DNA from: Pyrodictiaceae archaeon
GTDB lineage: Archaea; Thermoproteota; Thermoprotei_A; Sulfolobales; Pyrodictiaceae
DNA: 14,480 nt
Assembly: GCA_027033675.1 (NCBI GenBank)
Contig: JALVKZ010000096.1
Coordinates: forward strand, 1-14,480
Direction of reading: 5' to 3'
Numbering within the stretch: the stretch's first letter is position 1; each line of letters opens with the position of its first letter. The notes under the pieces are model-generated. The model saw only the letters and a program-made list of their open reading frames with translations, had not been told where the DNA came from and made no database searches. Made by a program: the position numbers and the translations under genes. This document shows positions 12,930 through 14,480 of the stretch, in pieces.

Positions 12930-13778
12930 TTGATACCATACACTAGGGATGGACGTATCCTGAACAACCCGCATCCGCTGCCTGACTCCGAGAGAGACGA
13001 GGAGCACCGTATGTACTCGTGGTCCCTGTGCGGGTTCCTCGAGAGCCTCTACCGCGGCCTCGGTAGAGGTGTGGGCTGCCTCGTTGAGTCCCCTGTCGCT
13101 GAGCGTGATCGCTGCTACGTTAATACTAACTTGCTTGGTGCCCACGCGCTCCGGGTCTGCAGCTCCCCCCTCGCGGGCCGAGTCGAGGCCTTCGCTAAGA
13201 GGTATCGGGGTCTCCGTTTCTGCCGCTACAGGGTGCTCTGGCGGGAACGGATCCCCTACCCGCCCCCCACAGCTAAGCGGGTCAGGCTAGGAGCCCTGAG
13301 AAGCACTAATGGCGAGCAATTACTAGTGCTGGCGGATACGTGTGGCCCCGTTCTACCCGACTGGACAAGCTATGCCGACCTCTTGGTTCTCGGGGCACTA
13401 GAGCGACTAAGGCAACACAGCTACTCAGCTGCGTGGAGGCTTCACCAGAGACTGCTCGGGATGTGGAGCGGCACCGGGTTCCGCGACAAAGCATACACCG
13501 CGACGGGGCTCTATGAGTCCTACAAGCTAGCACTATACTACTTCCTGGCAAGAGCCCTCCACGAGGACAATCACGTCACGGACTGGATACGGGCCAACAT
13601 ATGCAAGCTGGTAAGGAGGGATGGCGGCGTAGTTACGCACTACGACGACGCGCTGAGGAGACATGGCGATGCAAACCTAGAGACCACGGCGCTAACAATA
13701 CTAGCGCTCTACAGTAATTACCCGGATAGGTTCCCGTACCCAGCAAGGACGAGGAAAACCCGTTACAGATTACTATAG
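12930..13778 (+). CDS. Unrecognised protein, probable alpha/alpha-toroid fold
   Basis: No named family recognised. The 282-residue product has a Cys- and Trp-rich N-terminal half: MYSWSLCGFLESLYRGLG, CLVESPVAERDRCYVNTNLLGAHAL. A more repetitive C-terminal half has helices around ADLLVLGALERLRQ, GMWSGTGFRDKAYTATGLYESYKLALYYFL, DGGVVTHYDDALRRHGDANLETTALTILALY. The repeating G-x-G-F/V, Tyr and ETTAL pattern suggests an (alpha/alpha)-barrel, as in terpenoid cyclase-, glycosidase- or lyase-like proteins, which is inference from pattern only. It is soluble with no signal peptide. The frame opens at TTG 12930; ATG 13011, with GAGGAG 6 nt upstream, is a good alternative start and would give 255 residues. 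GC content is clearly higher than in the PIN gene. Confidence 0.72.
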   Translation: MIPYTRDGRILNNPHPLPDSERDEEHRMYSWSLCGFLESLYRGLGRGVGCLVESPVAERDRCYVNTNLLGAHALRVCSSPLAGRVEAFAKRYRGLRFCRYRVLWRERIPYPPPTAKRVRLGALRSTNGEQLLVLADTCGPVLPDWTSYADLLVLGALERLRQHSYSAAWRLHQRLLGMWSGTGFRDKAYTATGLYESYKLALYYFLARALHEDNHVTDWIRANICKLVRRDGGVVTHYDDALRRHGDANLETTALTILALYSNYPDRFPYPARTRKTRYRLL

Positions 13779-13829
13779 GCTACGCGGATACCCTAAGAAT
13801 ACATGCTCCTTCTAGGAAAAAGAACCACC

Positions 13830-13906
13830 CTATGCGGGCTGATGAGTTCCAGGCCCCCGACCCCCTGAATAGGGGGATGAAGAAGGGATTAGCCACCTGA
13901 CCATAG
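13830..13906 (+). ncRNA. Weak C/D-box sRNA candidate
   Basis: Boxes in order: C-like CTGATGA (13839-13845), D' CTGA (13865-13868), C'-like GGATGA (13875-13880), D CTGA (13897-13900). CTATG (13830-13834) and CATAG (13902-13906) could close a terminal stem. Against it, the guide spacers are 19 and 16 nt rather than about 12, and 5 unpaired bases lie before box C. The D-guide complement includes GGCTAATCCC. The boxes are short, so chance is a real possibility. Confidence 0.2.
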
Positions 13907-14078
13907 AGCCAACAAGGCCCTAGCCGCTCACCGGCACAGGGGCATGCGTCGTGCAGCAATAACTCCGGTCCTCGCCCGTGGATCAGTACAGTATGAGGGC
14001 ACGAGCATCGAGGCATCGAAGCCCGTAGGAGAGATAAGAACTAGTGCCCTGCGAGCACGGTTATCCACTACTATAGGC
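13907..14078. other. Gene-poor stretch before the protease remnant
   Basis: From 13779 to about 14078 no convincing gene is seen on either strand. On the plus strand a 62-codon open stretch in the frame of the downstream protease remnant (13893-14078, internal ATG 13944) ends at TAA 14079. It shows no family match, and it may be decayed coding sequence. Minus-strand reading frames here look like chance. Confidence 0.4.
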
Positions 14079-14480
14079 TAAGCTGCATAGAAACCCCCTG
14101 CAACGTACTCACGGGAGAATCTCCGGGAAACATCCGGGCAAATGTACCTGGGGCTAAGAGTGACTGGTAAGGTATAGGCCGCCATGGCTACCGGGGAAGT
14201 AGTGCTTGACCGGACCAGGGTGTGGCTAGAGCTAGAGGGCCGAGAAGAAATAGTACCAGCGGTCATATCCAATATCGTTGACAAGATGCTCATAGGGGTC
14301 ATAGCTATGGAGATTCTAGGGTTACAGGTAGACCCTATTACTGGGAGGCTAAAAGAATGGACAATACTACTGCACCAGGCCTTGGGCAAGAGGCATGCAC
14401 AGAGAGTACCAGGCTTGGAAGAGCCTTGGACTAGTAACAATATTTCTCAGCAACCCGATGCTCCGTCGCCGGGACGACCC
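14079..14480 (+). pseudogene. Decayed retropepsin-like (clan AA) aspartic protease
   Basis: The frame containing ATG 14184 gives MATGEVVLDRTRVWLELEG, then IVDKMLIGVIAMEILGLQV and DPITGRLKEWTILL, closely like archaeal single-domain retropepsin-type proteases (about 120-130 residues). Upstream in the same frame the match continues as ATYS (14100-14111) and LGLRVTGKV (14148-14174), but it is broken by TAA 14079, TAG 14088 and TAG 14175. The bases where ALVDTGA should be read AA-stop-KPPA, so the catalytic Asp is lost. After WTILL the frame stays open to the window edge without the usual stop. Translation from ATG 14184 alone would make an inactive C-terminal fragment. The alignment is from memory of the family. 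Confidence 0.65.

Noticed and set aside
13780..14016. Minus-strand 78-codon reading frame
   Set aside because: No SD, no conserved motif, and it is rich in Cys/Trp/Gly as expected from chance reading of GC-rich DNA.
14078..14440. Minus-strand 120-codon reading frame opposite the protease remnant
   Set aside because: The plus strand carries protease-family sequence here, so this is a shadow; it has no SD and an odd Ser-rich composition.
1..14480. tRNA genes, CRISPR arrays and insertion sequences
   Set aside because: No T-arm GGTTCRAATCC on either strand, no regularly spaced repeats, and no transposase motifs or terminal inverted repeats were found by eye.

Overview
The window looks like hyperthermophilic Crenarchaeota, most likely Desulfurococcales and possibly Pyrodictiaceae-like. 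This rests on four things: the archaeal gene order secY-adkA-EMC3/DUF106-rpl34e-cmk-rpl14e-cbf5, TATA boxes about 26 nt upstream of predicted transcript starts, archaeal Shine-Dalgarno (SD) sites of the GGTGA/GGAGG type, and heavy use of TTG and GTG starts. The genus-level guess comes from memory of gene families, not from a search.

Layout. (1) 1-1008: a six-helix membrane protein overlapping a winged-helix regulator, with an inverted repeat just upstream that could be the operator. (2) 1135-5402: the distal part of the archaeal ribosomal/secretion superoperon (SecY, adenylate kinase AdkA, Oxa1-superfamily EMC3-like protein, L34e, cytidylate kinase, L14e). (3) 5547-6290, minus strand: a HEPN/MNT pair lying between rpl14e and cbf5. 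(4) 6520-8827: Cbf5 pseudouridine synthase, an RsmC-like methyltransferase and a LOG-like (TIGR00725-type) protein. The last meets a convergent DUF1122-like gene, overlapping it by 21 bp. (5) 9446-9664: an AT-rich regulatory region with two similar TATA elements. (6) 9665-11990: a compact sulfur operon of DsrE-family protein, TusA, SQR-like flavoprotein and DUF1641. (7) 12111-14480: an accessory region with an AbrB/PIN (VapBC-type) pair on a leaderless promoter, an unrecognised 282-residue protein with a probable alpha/alpha-toroid fold, a gene-poor stretch with a weak C/D-box RNA candidate, and a decayed retropepsin-like aspartic protease running off the window end.

How the genes fit together. 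Block 2 joins protein translocation and insertion (SecY, EMC3-like) with ribosomal proteins and nucleotide kinases. Cbf5 links it to H/ACA-guided rRNA modification. Block 6 reads as a thiol relay: the SQR-like enzyme oxidises sulfide or another sulfur substrate, the persulfide is passed between TusA (Cys14) and the DsrE-family protein (Cys96), and DUF1641 is a likely but uncharacterised partner. The toxin-antitoxin-like pairs and the dead protease mark the sites of recent gene flux.

The items most worth a second look are the recurrent in-frame GTG inside the SD that makes longest-ORF starts wrong, the repeated GTGGA motifs on the leaderless vapB start, the protease pseudogene with its DTGA replaced, the hairpin in the adkA leader and the unrecognised toroid-like protein. 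I did not see a convincing wholly new multi-gene system.
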